A stretch of 30,122 nt of DNA from Cryomorphaceae bacterium (GCA_022565745.1 JAIUMB010000005.1:1-30122), one strand, 5' to 3'; counted from the stretch's first letter, positions 16,233 through 25,022 are shown. Numbers and translations: made by a program. Notes: generated by a model from the sequence alone, not told the origin.

Positions 16233-17045
16233 TTAAAAAACGTAGCCTGCTGAAATAGTAAATCCTAAACCAATATTTATCATACTGTGAAATTGGTTAT
16301 ACTTGTTTAGCCTTTCGTCTAGAGGTCTCTCCTCATCATTAACGAATTTTCTAAACTCATCTGAATCATCAATACCCAAAACCATCCCGAGAGTACGAAT
16401 ATGTACCCTCAAATCAAAACCAATAAAAATATCGTCGGTAATAAACTCGTGAAGGCCAAATGCGAGATATCCCATAAAGTTAATTCCTCCACTTGGTGTA
16501 ATGGTTTCATTAAACGAGAACCCATCAGGGTTGTTTTCTTCCTCATATACATATGTTACACTTTCTGAAGAATAAAAAATACCTGTACCTCCCAATTCAA
16601 AATAATAATTGAGAGGAGCGTAATTAGAATAAAAACGAAAGCCTAAGGAAAGCTGAGTATTAACGGTGCGAAAATTTTCATCGGTTAGGGGTTCAAGAGA
16701 TCTGTTTATATTAGATGTTCCCCATCCTTGATCGTAGGTTTCTGTGACTGTAAGATTTCTGTTAAATGCATATGACGTATAACGATGAAGACCTCCAGTA
16801 ACAGAAACATTTCTATTTAGAATGCGCTCGTAGCTCACTCCAATTCTAGGGCTTAACTTTATGAAATCCGGAAAAAATGAATAGGCAAATTCATCTCCTG
16901 TAGCGCCGTGTGGTTGAACGCCACTGACCAAATTCAATCCAAAATCCAATTTAACAGTGTTTTTTCTCCCAAGAAACCCCGGATTGTTTTGGGCAAGGAG
17001 GAAACAAGGAAGAAAAACAAGAATGTAAAATATCCTAATAATCAT
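16233..17045 (-). CDS. Exported barrel-like protein of unknown function
   Basis: The product has 270 residues. Residues 1-19 form a signal peptide (ending FLLAQ). The rest alternates hydrophobic and polar residues in strands, with many Gly, Tyr and Phe (LSLGFRFYSNY, NFMGYLAFGLHEF, IFIGFDLRVHIRTLGMVL), and ends in an aromatic residue (ISAGYVF), all typical of an outer-membrane beta-barrel of about 12 strands. I do not recognise a named family. It starts 36 bp after the M48 peptidase stop on the same strand, so it is probably the second gene of that unit. Base composition is more AT-rich than the housekeeping neighbours. Confidence 0.75.
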   Translation of the reverse strand: MIIRIFYILVFLPCFLLAQNNPGFLGRKNTVKLDFGLNLVSGVQPHGATGDEFAYSFFPDFIKLSPRIGVSYERILNRNVSVTGGLHRYTSYAFNRNLTVTETYDQGWGTSNINRSLEPLTDENFRTVNTQLSLGFRFYSNYAPLNYYFELGGTGIFYSSESVTYVYEEENNPDGFSFNETITPSGGINFMGYLAFGLHEFITDDIFIGFDLRVHIRTLGMVLGIDDSDEFRKFVNDEERPLDERLNKYNQFHSMINIGLGFTISAGYVF

Positions 17046-17081
17046 GATTGAATGTTTTGAGAAATCGAAAAAATGAAAGTT

Positions 17082-19316
17082 TTAATCGTTGGCAACGCGA
17101 TAGAGTTTGTCGTAGATCATTGCCTTCAGCTGTGCGTCAGATATTCGATCTTCGAAGTTTTCTACAAAATGAAAGCGCGTATATCCATTTTTGATGTCGT
17201 ATATGGTAACAAACTGGTATACTTCTCCATAGGGTTTTATCAATGATGCACCGGAGAAAAGAATGAAAGGCGGAAAAACAGCAGCTCCAATCAGGCCAAA
17301 CATCAAATCATAGGTGATGTCTCTCGTTTTTTTGTAGGTGATCAACCCGGTGTATAGGATGTATTGGGTGTCGTACTTTTCAATAAAAGCCTCAACCTGG
17401 TCACTTCTACTCACCATGTTTTCCACTCGGGGATGTTTCCAATATTCATTGAGCCAATCGTTGACAAACATGAGGTCATTAAACATATCATCCTCCATTT
17501 TGTCGAGTTTTTTATAATCTAAAAACGATGCTTCTAATCCAACACTTTCTATGTATTCGGGAATGATTTCACGCATTTTTCTAAGCTCCATATCGGTTTC
17601 TTCAAACTTAATAATGGGCTTGTAGTTGTTAAGAAAATTGCCTTGTTTGAGCATGAGGTATCTCGGAGTAACGACCACGACTTTTTCAATGGGGTCTTTT
17701 TTGGGCTCCTTTGCATTTAAAATATTTAATGATCTCCCCTTTACTCGTCGATTGTACCACGACAAGTAGTTGTCACTGCTTTTAAATGAGGACAACTCCT
17801 TTTGCATGTCGTCCCAAGCACTTTTAAATGTTTCTTCCTTAAATAGGTTCACCAATGCATACGCATGAATGTCTTCAATACTGCGTTTGGTTTTACTTAG
17901 TTTGGACACTTTACTGTTTCGGCGTCTGGTATCTTCCTCAACCTCTTCTTCTACTTCTTCTTCAATCTGGGGGAATTCGGTTTCAAAATCATCGTTGTTG
18001 ACTTCGTGAAAAAACACGAGCTCTCTCAAGCTCTTATGAAACATTCGCTCTAAGAAAGGGTCGTTGGGGAACAGCCTGTAATTCTCGTAATTGTATTGTG
18101 TAGAGAGAATAGACAAGCCTTTGGCATCAATTTTTTCCAGTAAATAATACATCGACTGAAGGTTGCCTTCTATATCATTTACATCGGGTACAAAACGGGT
18201 TTTTTCGTTGTTTTTGTAGGTGGCAAACGTGTGGAGAGCAACGCCAATATTCTTGCGAAGATATTTGTTGTCGGGGTGCTTATTTAACAACAAAAAGCTG
18301 TTGTAGATGGCTTCAGCATATTCTCTATTTGCCAGGTGCAAGGCTGAATTTTCAAAGCGCGCCATTTCTTGTGCCTCTTTAAAAGCCTTTTCATTAATGA
18401 TGTACCATTCCTTGCCGCTGCTGGGGTTTTTTTCGATGACGTCTTCCAATGCTTCTCGACGGGCTTTTAAATTGGGGTGTGTGCTCTTTGAATCATCGTA
18501 ATCTTCATATGCTGTAATGCTCTTAACCGTTTCTGGAAACAGATTGCTGTCAAGCACAAAGTGGTTTGAGTTAAAGAATGTTTTGTCCATCTCAACTTCG
18601 TCAAAAGGCAAGTAAGAATACAGCATGACATCCAATACGCGCAGCGCTTCCTCAGGGTCATAATTGGTTTTGGCGAAAATGCGTTTGTAACCTTCCAAAT
18701 CGGCTTCAAATTCGTGTGATTTGGAATAGTTGCTCATCGCTATTAGCTTGTCGTCACCACTTTGTCGACGATAAGCAGACTCGCCTTTTTCGATTTTCAT
18801 TTTCTCAAGGAAGCCATCAATGACGTGGTTTTCTTCGGTGTGAATCAATTCGTGACTGAGGATAAATGCCAGCTGTGCCTCGTTTTCTACTTGGGCAAGT
18901 AGCCCCAAGTTTACCAGCAATATACCATCTTCTGTAGCAGCAGCATTAAATTGCGTGCTGCGAACGGTGTACACGCGTATGTCTTTGTTGGTTTGACCAT
19001 AAACCTCCAGCAGGTAGTCCATCACTTGCTGAACATAATTGGTCACGGGGTCTCCATAAATGATACTGCCGCTGGTCAATAACTCATCGAGAAAAAACTG
19101 ATTGTTTTTGTGGAAAACATCTTGGCGTTTTCTCGTTTTTTTGTCGGCACTAACGTCTACCGACAACGATGCCTCCATGTATTTTGTGGTGAAAAAATTG
19201 GTGAAGTCTTGCGGTATTGGGCCTGTGGCTCGCAATGGTTCATAATCTGTACGCTGTGCATACGAGAAAGACAAGCCACACAAAACAAAAATCAAAGTAA
19301 AATAGAGGTAGCGCAT
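17082..19316 (-). CDS. Exported M48-family metalloprotease with long C-terminal region
   Basis: The product has 744 residues. After a signal peptide (1-20, ending FSYAQ), residues about 85-250 form an M48 peptidase domain: zinc site HELIH at 155-159 and the third ligand Glu202 in EFEADLEGY. M48 enzymes such as BepA and LoiP cut misfolded outer-membrane proteins in the periplasm. The remaining 450 residues are helical and TPR-like near 330-370. They include an acidic/basic stretch near 450-480 (EEEVEEEVEEDTRRR) and a hydrophobic segment near 675-695 (LMFGLIGAAVFPPFILF) that may touch a membrane. This is longer than classical M48 proteins and the added part is unassigned. The gene is followed 36 bp later by the barrel-like gene. 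The frame extends 15 residues upstream; I start at MRYLYF. Confidence 0.85.
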   Translation of the reverse strand: MRYLYFTLIFVLCGLSFSYAQRTDYEPLRATGPIPQDFTNFFTTKYMEASLSVDVSADKKTRKRQDVFHKNNQFFLDELLTSGSIIYGDPVTNYVQQVMDYLLEVYGQTNKDIRVYTVRSTQFNAAATEDGILLVNLGLLAQVENEAQLAFILSHELIHTEENHVIDGFLEKMKIEKGESAYRRQSGDDKLIAMSNYSKSHEFEADLEGYKRIFAKTNYDPEEALRVLDVMLYSYLPFDEVEMDKTFFNSNHFVLDSNLFPETVKSITAYEDYDDSKSTHPNLKARREALEDVIEKNPSSGKEWYIINEKAFKEAQEMARFENSALHLANREYAEAIYNSFLLLNKHPDNKYLRKNIGVALHTFATYKNNEKTRFVPDVNDIEGNLQSMYYLLEKIDAKGLSILSTQYNYENYRLFPNDPFLERMFHKSLRELVFFHEVNNDDFETEFPQIEEEVEEEVEEDTRRRNSKVSKLSKTKRSIEDIHAYALVNLFKEETFKSAWDDMQKELSSFKSSDNYLSWYNRRVKGRSLNILNAKEPKKDPIEKVVVVTPRYLMLKQGNFLNNYKPIIKFEETDMELRKMREIIPEYIESVGLEASFLDYKKLDKMEDDMFNDLMFVNDWLNEYWKHPRVENMVSRSDQVEAFIEKYDTQYILYTGLITYKKTRDITYDLMFGLIGAAVFPPFILFSGASLIKPYGEVYQFVTIYDIKNGYTRFHFVENFEDRISDAQLKAMIYDKLYRVAND

Positions 19317-19581
19317 GGAAATAATAATTGTAAAAATAACAAAATTTAAAACAAAAAACAACGCTGATACTTTATTTAAAAGAGAACAAATTATTTAAAA
19401 TGAATTTCTTGTAAATAAAAGTGTCATTTATTCATTCAAAAAAGAGTTGCTTGAAGATTACAAAAATATGAATAAAATCTAATCAGTTATAAAAAATATT
19501 CGACAATGAATGATGGGATGCTCATTAAAATCTGTACACTTGCTTGACATACATTGAAGCAGACAATGCCTTTCTTTGTCG

Positions 19582-19589
19582 TACTTTTG
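19582..19589 (+). promoter_or_regulatory. Candidate -7 box for ruvB-queG
   Basis: TACTTTTG followed by C matches TAnnTTTG and lies 8 nt before the chosen ruvB ATG, giving a nearly leaderless transcript. No TTG at the usual -33 spacing. The surrounding 281-bp gap (19317-19597) is AT-rich and otherwise shows nothing. Confidence 0.5.
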
Positions 19590-19597
19590 CTTCTGAC

Positions 19598-20647
19598 ATG
19601 AGTACAGACAATGAAATTTTAGATGCTTCTGGAGAACATTTGTTGCCGGAAGAAGTCGAGTTTGAACGCAAACTGCGTCCGCAGTCGTTCGACGATTTTG
19701 CGGGCCAGAAGAAGGTGCTGGAAAACTTGAAGGTGTTTGTGGCCGCAGCCAATCAACGCAACGAAGCTTTAGATCACGTGCTTTTGCACGGTCCTCCAGG
19801 ATTGGGTAAAACCACTTTGTCCTACGTATTGGCCAATGAGTTGGGCGTTAATGTACGTGCTACATCAGGCCCTGTTTTGGATAAGCCTGGTGATTTAGCG
19901 GGATTGCTCACGGGTTTAGAAGAACGCGATATTCTCTTTATTGATGAAATTCACCGTTTAAGTCCGGTAGTAGAAGAATACCTCTACTCGGCCATGGAGG
20001 ATTTTCGCATTGACATTATGATTGAAACCGGCCCAAATGCGCGAAGTATTCAAATTGAATTAAATCCCTTTACACTTGTTGGTGCCACTACACGCTCTGG
20101 TTTACTCACTGCGCCTTTGCGTGCTCGCTTTGGAATCAATGCCCGCTTGGAATACTACCACACAGAACTTTTAGCGGATATTGTAGAGCGGTCATGCAGT
20201 ATACTTAAGGTTAAAATTGTACCCGACGCAGCCGTAGAAATTGCCCGTAGGAGCAGAGGAACGCCACGAATCGCCAACGCCCTGCTTCGCCGAATTCGCG
20301 ATTTCGCCCAGGTCAAAGGCAATGGCACCATCGACTTAGACATTACCCGTTTTGGTTTGGAAGCACTACAAGTTGATGAAAATGGCTTGGATGAAATGGA
20401 CAACCGCTTTCTTTTGGCGATTATCGACAAGTTTAGTGGCGGCCCGGTGGGGATGAAAACCATTGCTACTGCTGTGGGTGAAGAGGCCGGAACATTGGAG
20501 GAGGTGTATGAACCTTACCTGATTCAAGAAGGCTATCTCATACGCACACCACGAGGAAGAGTGGCTACAGAAAAAGCCTATCGCCATTTTGAACGCCCTT
20601 TTCAGCGCTCCGTACAGGGAGGGCTCTTTGATCAAACCGATTTATGA
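19598..20647 (+). CDS. ruvB: Holliday junction branch-migration helicase RuvB
   Basis: RuvB is the AAA+ hexameric motor that, with RuvA, moves Holliday junctions during recombination and fork repair. The 349 residues match the family. Walker A GPPGLGKT is at 65-72, Walker B with DEIHRL at 116-121, the family signature YSAMEDF at 130-136, sensor GATTR at 162-166, and a winged-helix C-terminus ending near RTPRGR. The frame is open 18 codons upstream, but MSTDNEIL is the better start because the -7 box lies between the two. Its last bases overlap the queG start (ATGA). Confidence 0.97.
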   Translation: MSTDNEILDASGEHLLPEEVEFERKLRPQSFDDFAGQKKVLENLKVFVAAANQRNEALDHVLLHGPPGLGKTTLSYVLANELGVNVRATSGPVLDKPGDLAGLLTGLEERDILFIDEIHRLSPVVEEYLYSAMEDFRIDIMIETGPNARSIQIELNPFTLVGATTRSGLLTAPLRARFGINARLEYYHTELLADIVERSCSILKVKIVPDAAVEIARRSRGTPRIANALLRRIRDFAQVKGNGTIDLDITRFGLEALQVDENGLDEMDNRFLLAIIDKFSGGPVGMKTIATAVGEEAGTLEEVYEPYLIQEGYLIRTPRGRVATEKAYRHFERPFQRSVQGGLFDQTDL

Positions 20648-21573
20648 GTAAAGCCGATGCATATTCGGCTTACATTAAAGACAAGGCAAAGCAGCTGGGC
20701 TTTTTGGCTTGTGGCATCAGTCGTGCCCGCTTTTTAGAAGAAGAGGCGCCGAGGTTGGAGGCATGGTTGAAGAAAGACTACCACGGTAGTATGCAGTGGA
20801 TGGAAAATCACTTCGACAAACGATTGGATCCCACGAAATTGGTACCTGGCGCCAAAAGCGTGGTGTCGTTGTTGCTCAATTACTTTCCCGAAGATAAACA
20901 ACAGCATGAAGACAGTCCGAAAATCTCTAAGTACGCCTACGGCAAAGATTACCACCGGGTGATGAAAAATAAGTTGCACACTTTGATGCAGCATATTCAA
21001 GAAGATATTGGGGAAGTTAATGGTCGTGCTTTTGTCGACTCAGGCCCAGTGATGGAACGTGCTTGGGCGGCACAAAGTGGACTGGGTTGGGTTGGCAAGC
21101 ATTCGCTGTTGCTCTCACAGAAAACAGGCTCGTTTTATTTTATCGGCGAGTTGATTATAGACTTAGAACTCACCCCCGATGAGCCTACCAGCGATCATTG
21201 CGGCACCTGTACCAAGTGCATGGATGCTTGTCCTACAGACGCCATCCCGCGACCATATGAGGTGGACAGCAATCGCTGCATTTCGCACTTAACCATAGAA
21301 TATAAGGACGCCATTCCAGATTTTTTTCGCGATAAAATGGAGAATTGGGCGTTTGGCTGCGATATTTGCCAAGATGTTTGTCCCTGGAATCGATTTTCCA
21401 AACCGCACGATGAAACAGCCTTTTCACCCCATCCCGATCTTTTAGGGATGACAAAGAGCGATTGGCACGAGATTACCGAAGATGTGTTTCGTGAAATATT
21501 TCGTCACTCGGCGGTAAAGCGCACTAAGTACAGCGGGTTAAAGCGTAACTTGGATTTTTTAAAATCCCACTAA
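20644..21573 (+). CDS. queG: Epoxyqueuosine reductase QueG
   Basis: It reduces epoxyqueuosine to queuosine in tRNA using cobalamin and two 4Fe-4S clusters, the last step of Q synthesis. All eight cluster cysteines are visible: 186, 189, 192, 196 (CGTCTKCMDACP), 212, and 239, 242, 246 (CDICQDVCPWN). The DSGPVMERAWA and GLGWVGKHS motifs of the cobalamin/substrate region lie at 132-153. Its 309 residues are shorter than the roughly 380 of E. coli or B. subtilis QueG, because the C-terminal HEAT-like extension is missing; this short form seems normal for the phylum, from memory. It overlaps ruvB by 4 bp and is likely translated by coupling. Confidence 0.95.
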   Translation: MSKADAYSAYIKDKAKQLGFLACGISRARFLEEEAPRLEAWLKKDYHGSMQWMENHFDKRLDPTKLVPGAKSVVSLLLNYFPEDKQQHEDSPKISKYAYGKDYHRVMKNKLHTLMQHIQEDIGEVNGRAFVDSGPVMERAWAAQSGLGWVGKHSLLLSQKTGSFYFIGELIIDLELTPDEPTSDHCGTCTKCMDACPTDAIPRPYEVDSNRCISHLTIEYKDAIPDFFRDKMENWAFGCDICQDVCPWNRFSKPHDETAFSPHPDLLGMTKSDWHEITEDVFREIFRHSAVKRTKYSGLKRNLDFLKSH

Positions 21574-21639
21574 TCACGTCGGACTATAAAGTCATATGAC
21601 CGCTTTGTGTTTAACATTTTTATATGTGCAAAACAGACT

Positions 21640-22041
21640 TTACTTGGTAAGTTCACCGGAAACTTGATCATTTCCGGAGCCGTCATTCACCGTCATGTTT
21701 AAACTGGCGCGATCGCCGGCATTGTTGATGCTTAGTGTTCCGCTAACGGTTAGTCCATCGAGTTCTTGTTCGGGAATTTCCAAATCATTTCCAAAGGCGT
21801 CGGCCACCAGTAGAAAGTCGTTGCCTTGGGCGTACAGTCCGCGGATATTAACCCGGTCGCCCATAACAGATGGTCGTCGAGAAATGGTAACGGTATAGGT
21901 TTGAGGCGCAAATTCACCAGACGTTTCTCGTGCGGTCCACTCGCCAATCCACTGGGCAATATCGTCGTTATCGTCGTCTGGTAAGCAACCTGAAACGACA
22001 ATAATGAGGAGAGAAGTGATAAAAAGTGAACGCCAACGCAT
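21640..22041 (-). CDS. Small lipoprotein of unknown function
   Basis: The product has 133 residues. The signal ends in the lipobox VSGC (Cys19), followed by an acidic spacer (LPDDDNDD), so it is probably an anchored lipoprotein. The remainder starts WIGEWTARE and continues in beta-rich segments (YTVTISRR, VSGTLSINNAG, LNMTVNDGSGNDQVSGELTK), reminiscent of lipocalin-like small barrels, but I do not recognise a family. Its ATG overlaps the skp/ompH stop codon (TAATG), so the two are translationally coupled and may work together in the envelope. Confidence 0.8.
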   Translation of the reverse strand: MRWRSLFITSLLIIVVSGCLPDDDNDDIAQWIGEWTARETSGEFAPQTYTVTISRRPSVMGDRVNIRGLYAQGNDFLLVADAFGNDLEIPEQELDGLTVSGTLSINNAGDRASLNMTVNDGSGNDQVSGELTK

Positions 22042-22682
22042 TACTTTTTGCTTTTGCCTTTAGTTTCTTCTTCCTTTTTGACCATGCGGTTGAGTTCTTC
22101 AGCCATTTCGTTGGTGATGTCAAACGACTCATCAGCCCAAACTAAGCTGCCGCCAATGTCCCACATAAAAATCATATCCAGTCCAAGCCTTTCTTTGATA
22201 ACGTCGATGGCATCATATACCTCTTCAAAAAGGGAAGCGTTGAGTTCTTGTTCTTCGCGCATCACCTCTTGGGTTTTGCGTTCGCGATAGGCCATCAGTT
22301 CTTGCTGTTTCATTTCCAGTTCTTGCTGCGCCATTTGCAGCTGCTGCTGGTTCATATTTGCGGCTTCTTCTTCTAGTACTTTGAGGTTTTCTTGGAATAC
22401 ACCCATTTTGCGTTCCCACTCTCTTTCGAGGGATTTCACCTTTTTTTCCAATTGTGCTTGAAGGTCTTTGTGGCGCTCGTACTTGGTAAGTAAGCTGTCT
22501 GTACGTATGTAGCCAACACTCAAAGTGGAGGAGGTGCCGTCACCTTCTGCTTTTTCTTTTTTGGGTTTTTCTGCTGGTTTGCTTTCGGGTTCTTGTGAAG
22601 AGTTACTTCCCGTAATTTGTAAAATTAAGACCAAGGCAACTCCGAGTCCGAGAACGATGTTGATGATGGATTGCTTATTCAT
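22041..22682 (-). CDS. OmpH/Skp-family periplasmic chaperone, membrane-anchored
   Basis: Skp-type chaperones hold unfolded outer-membrane proteins in the periplasm with long helical arms. This protein has 213 residues: an N-terminal membrane segment (about 6-23) that seems to remain as an anchor, since no cleavage motif is obvious, a Glu/Lys/Pro-rich linker (30-52), the strand VGYIRTDSLL, then a coiled coil over about 65-165 rich in Gln, Glu and Lys (QQLQMAQQELEMKQQEL), and a final small beta part (GLDMIFMWDIGGSLVWAD). This domain order is the OmpH family. The promoter at 22746-22774 gives a leader of about 60 nt. The next gene overlaps its stop codon. Confidence 0.9.
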   Translation of the reverse strand: MNKQSIINIVLGLGVALVLILQITGSNSSQEPESKPAEKPKKEKAEGDGTSSTLSVGYIRTDSLLTKYERHKDLQAQLEKKVKSLEREWERKMGVFQENLKVLEEEAANMNQQQLQMAQQELEMKQQELMAYRERKTQEVMREEQELNASLFEEVYDAIDVIKERLGLDMIFMWDIGGSLVWADESFDITNEMAEELNRMVKKEEETKGKSKK

Positions 22683-22745
22683 GAAGGAATGGTTTTATGG
22701 AATCTAAGCGACAAAGAAGTCGGGTAAAAATGAAAAATTGTGAGG

Positions 22746-22774
22746 CAAAAGTAATATCGAAGGGGGCAAAGCAA
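22746..22774 (-). promoter_or_regulatory. Promoter for the skp/ompH-lipoprotein unit
   Basis: On the minus strand TTG (22774-22772) is followed after 18 nt by TACTTTTG (22753-22746), a full match. The box lies between the ACBP stop and the ompH start, so it argues for a transcription unit separate from ACBP. Confidence 0.65.
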
Positions 22775-22785
22775 AAGAAAATTAT

Positions 22786-23073
22786 TTAAAGCCGCCCTTC
22801 CTTTTTTGTTTCTTCAATTAACCGTTTTATGTGTTCGATATATTTTTTTTTGGCGTCTTCCTTAGGCATGCCGTAGAGTCGTTTCCATGCATCATGTTTA
22901 AAGGTTTGTACCACGTTTGATGACTCCGAAGGTCGTCGTTCATTATTATCGCCTTCAGTAGCCTGCTTAAAAAATCCGTACGCAATTAACATGTTGTCGG
23001 CTGTTTGCGTAGGCATTTTATTAGCGTGTTTCACGTATTCTTCGAATAGGTTGTCTAGGTCTGTCTCTTGCAT
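22786..23073 (-). CDS. Acyl-CoA-binding protein (ACBP)
   Basis: ACBPs are four-helix proteins that bind long-chain acyl-CoA in the cytosol. They are universal in eukaryotes and patchy in bacteria. The product has 95 residues with the family signatures in order: ADNMLIAYGFFKQATEGD (helix 2 with the YxxYKQATxGD-type motif), the loop with RRPS, then FKHDAWKRLYGMPKEDAKKKYIEHIKRLIE, matching the ACBP consensus WDAWxxLxGxxKxxAxxxYI. The frame is open upstream for 18 residues, but MQETDLDN fits the family start. It is a free-standing domain without fusion partners. A near-match TACCTTTA lies at 23078-23085. Confidence 0.93.
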   Translation of the reverse strand: MQETDLDNLFEEYVKHANKMPTQTADNMLIAYGFFKQATEGDNNERRPSESSNVVQTFKHDAWKRLYGMPKEDAKKKYIEHIKRLIEETKKEGRL

Positions 23074-23112
23074 GTGGTAAAGGTATGAAAATCTCAGTAT
23101 GTGAGCGACAAT

Positions 23113-23141
23113 AAAAAAACCCCTCAAAAAAGGAGGGGTTT
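23113..23141 (-). terminator. Intrinsic terminator after the LPP20-like gene
   Basis: Minus-strand stem AAACCCCTC (23141-23133 as complement) pairs with GAGGGGTTT (23125-23117) around a 7-nt loop and is followed by a T-run (complement of 23113-23119). It lies 24 bp past the LPP20-like stop and ends that transcript before ACBP. Confidence 0.9.
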
Positions 23142-23164
23142 AATGACTTAGATAAATATAAGTT

Positions 23165-23731
23165 CTAATTTCTAAAATTAGCCATTTCTTCATTAAACGT
23201 TTCTTTGAAGCGCTCGTAGTTGAAATCTATTTTCAAAGATTGGTCACTGGTGAGTGACTGATAATATTTGTCAAACATATCAGAACCACTTAACTCTAAG
23301 GCGAGATAGTAGCGGAACTGATTTTTATCACCAACGCGAGTCATGCGCTCGCAAACTGTTTTTACACCGCGAAGTTCTTGATTGATTACAGTACGAGCAT
23401 TTTGCTCAAAGCGCTCTAAAAGTTCTTCGGTATTGTTGTACTCAGATGACTTGATGTAATTGTCTCCAACCACTTTAATGGTAGAGCTCAGTTGACCAGC
23501 CATGGCCGTACGTGCATTACTAACGGCTTTTTGTTTTGCTACATTGGCGTCCATACTTTCTCCAAAACCATGAGCGCGGAAGTGGTCGTCGTCAGACTTA
23601 AACTCAATGCAGGGAAGAATGACTTCTTTTTCATCGGATGAAACTCCAGTTGCTTGTTTTTTCTTTTTACAAGAAGTAGCAGCAAACATAAATCCGATGC
23701 CAAGTAAAATGTAAAGGAAGTGTTTTTTCAT
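23165..23731 (-). CDS. LPP20-like lipoprotein
   Basis: The product has 188 residues. The signal peptide ends in ATSC (Cys21) followed by four Lys, so it is likely a lipoprotein. The core matches the LPP20 family: GFGESMDANVAKQKAVSNARTAMAGQL is the family's helix with regularly spaced Ala, followed by a helix rich in Glu and a strand pair (VKTVCERMTRVGDKNQFRYYLALELS). The family occurs in envelopes of many Gram-negative bacteria, including the antigen LPP20 of Helicobacter; its function is not settled. A terminator follows. A 14-bp palindrome lies 18 bp upstream of the start. Confidence 0.85.
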   Translation of the reverse strand: MKKHFLYILLGIGFMFAATSCKKKKQATGVSSDEKEVILPCIEFKSDDDHFRAHGFGESMDANVAKQKAVSNARTAMAGQLSSTIKVVGDNYIKSSEYNNTEELLERFEQNARTVINQELRGVKTVCERMTRVGDKNQFRYYLALELSGSDMFDKYYQSLTSDQSLKIDFNYERFKETFNEEMANFRN

Positions 23732-23748
23732 AACAGTTGTTTTTAAAT

Positions 23749-23762
23749 ACCGGAATTCCGGT
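23749..23762. promoter_or_regulatory. 14-bp perfect palindrome upstream of the LPP20-like gene
   Basis: ACCGGAATTCCGGT is perfectly symmetrical and lies 18 bp upstream of the LPP20-like ATG, 55 bp from the cytochrome peroxidase stop. It is GC-rich within an AT-rich stretch. It could be an operator for a dimeric regulator or a leader hairpin. A near-match TACTTTTA box lies just upstream of it (about 23778-23785), which would place the palindrome in the leader. Confidence 0.4.
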
Positions 23763-23816
23763 TTATTAATTCGGCGATAAAAGTACTAAAACCGTTTCAA
23801 ACCACGTGCCATTTTT

Positions 23817-24956
23817 TTACGGACAGGGAATATAATCAGGATCATTTTCAAAAGGATCGCTAAAATCCGGGTTGGTAACAAAGTCAGCATCGGTTAGGGT
23901 TTCTAAAAAAGCTTCAATGGCATTTTTTTCTCTTTCACTGAGGTTTAGACCAATACCTACGTGTTTCATATTTACATCAATGGTAGGTGAGTTTACCCCT
24001 CCAGTATTGTAGTGTTCGATGACTTCTCTCAATGTGTTAAAGCGCCCGTCATGCATGTAAGGGCCTGTTAAGGCAACGTTGCGCATGGTTGGAATTTTAA
24101 ATTTACCGCGATCGTCGGGGTCTCCAGTCACAGCATAGCGACCATCGGCCATTTCTGAAAGGGGATCCAATCCGTTATTGGAAAATTGAAGGGCGCCATA
24201 TGCCGCAAAGGTTTGTCCGGTAAATGAGCCGCCATGACAATGAAAGCAGTCGCCGCGTTCACTTTCTTCAAACAATATAAACCCTTCCTCTTCTAGGTTG
24301 GTAAACGTTGCTTGTGGCACGCTGCGCAGTTTCGCTTTGTCGTATTTTGAATTTGCAGAAATTAGGGTGCGTTCAAATTGCGCAATTGCCTTGGTAATTC
24401 TTTCTTGTGTTATGTCCTCATCGCCAAATGCGGCCTTAAACATAGGGGGGTATAAGTCGGTTGCCGCTAATTTTTGCTCCACATCTTCCCAGGTATTGTC
24501 CATCTCCAACTCATCAATTATGGGGAAAAACGCTTGATGCTCTAATGAGTGGCTTCGCCCATCCCAGAAAAAATGCTCTTGCCACATCATATTGATGATG
24601 GCCATGGAATTGATGATGCCTTCTCGACCATCAACACCAATGCTAAAACGTCTGCCGGGGTCGGTAAATGCCGCTTCTTGACGATGACAACAGCCACAAC
24701 TTATGGTGTTGTCACGACTTAATTTTTTTTCATAAAATAAGTGACGACCCAACTCAATGCCTTCTTGGCTCGTAGGATTGTCTGGAGGAATCGGCATAGG
24801 CTGTCCAAAGCCTTGCGGGGTTGGTATTTGAACAAAGGTTGGTGTAAACGTCTCGCCGTTATTCTTTTTTGTGTCTTTTTCGTCTGATTGACAAGAAACA
24901 GTAAATACAGAGATGGCAATCAGAAGCGACGATGTAATGATGGTTAACCTTTTCAT
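23817..24956 (-). CDS. Di-heme cytochrome c peroxidase (CCP/MauG family)
   Basis: It reduces hydrogen peroxide to water with electrons from small cytochromes, in the periplasm. The 379 residues start with a signal peptide ending in VSC (Cys22), so the protein may be lipid-anchored. The two c-type heme sites are CGCCH at 87-91 and CFHCH at 237-241. Further family motifs are the TDPGRRFSIGVDG loop, WDGR near 131-134, and PTMRNVALTGPYMHDGRF with the ligand-bearing region. MauG-type enzymes share this layout, so catalysis on another substrate is possible. The frame is open upstream, but MKRLTI begins the signal. It is divergent from the M1 peptidase gene. Confidence 0.94.
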   Translation of the reverse strand: MKRLTIITSSLLIAISVFTVSCQSDEKDTKKNNGETFTPTFVQIPTPQGFGQPMPIPPDNPTSQEGIELGRHLFYEKKLSRDNTISCGCCHRQEAAFTDPGRRFSIGVDGREGIINSMAIINMMWQEHFFWDGRSHSLEHQAFFPIIDELEMDNTWEDVEQKLAATDLYPPMFKAAFGDEDITQERITKAIAQFERTLISANSKYDKAKLRSVPQATFTNLEEEGFILFEESERGDCFHCHGGSFTGQTFAAYGALQFSNNGLDPLSEMADGRYAVTGDPDDRGKFKIPTMRNVALTGPYMHDGRFNTLREVIEHYNTGGVNSPTIDVNMKHVGIGLNLSEREKNAIEAFLETLTDADFVTNPDFSDPFENDPDYIPCP

Positions 24957-25022
24957 GATATCAAAATTGACTAAATATATAACCTGAAGTTTTGACGGTT
25001 GTTTATCTGATAAGTCAGCATC

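Noticed and set aside
21574..21639. Terminator between queG and the convergent lipoprotein gene
   Set aside because: Only a 10-bp palindrome (GTCATATGAC) and short weak pairings are seen, without a GC-rich stem or T-tract.
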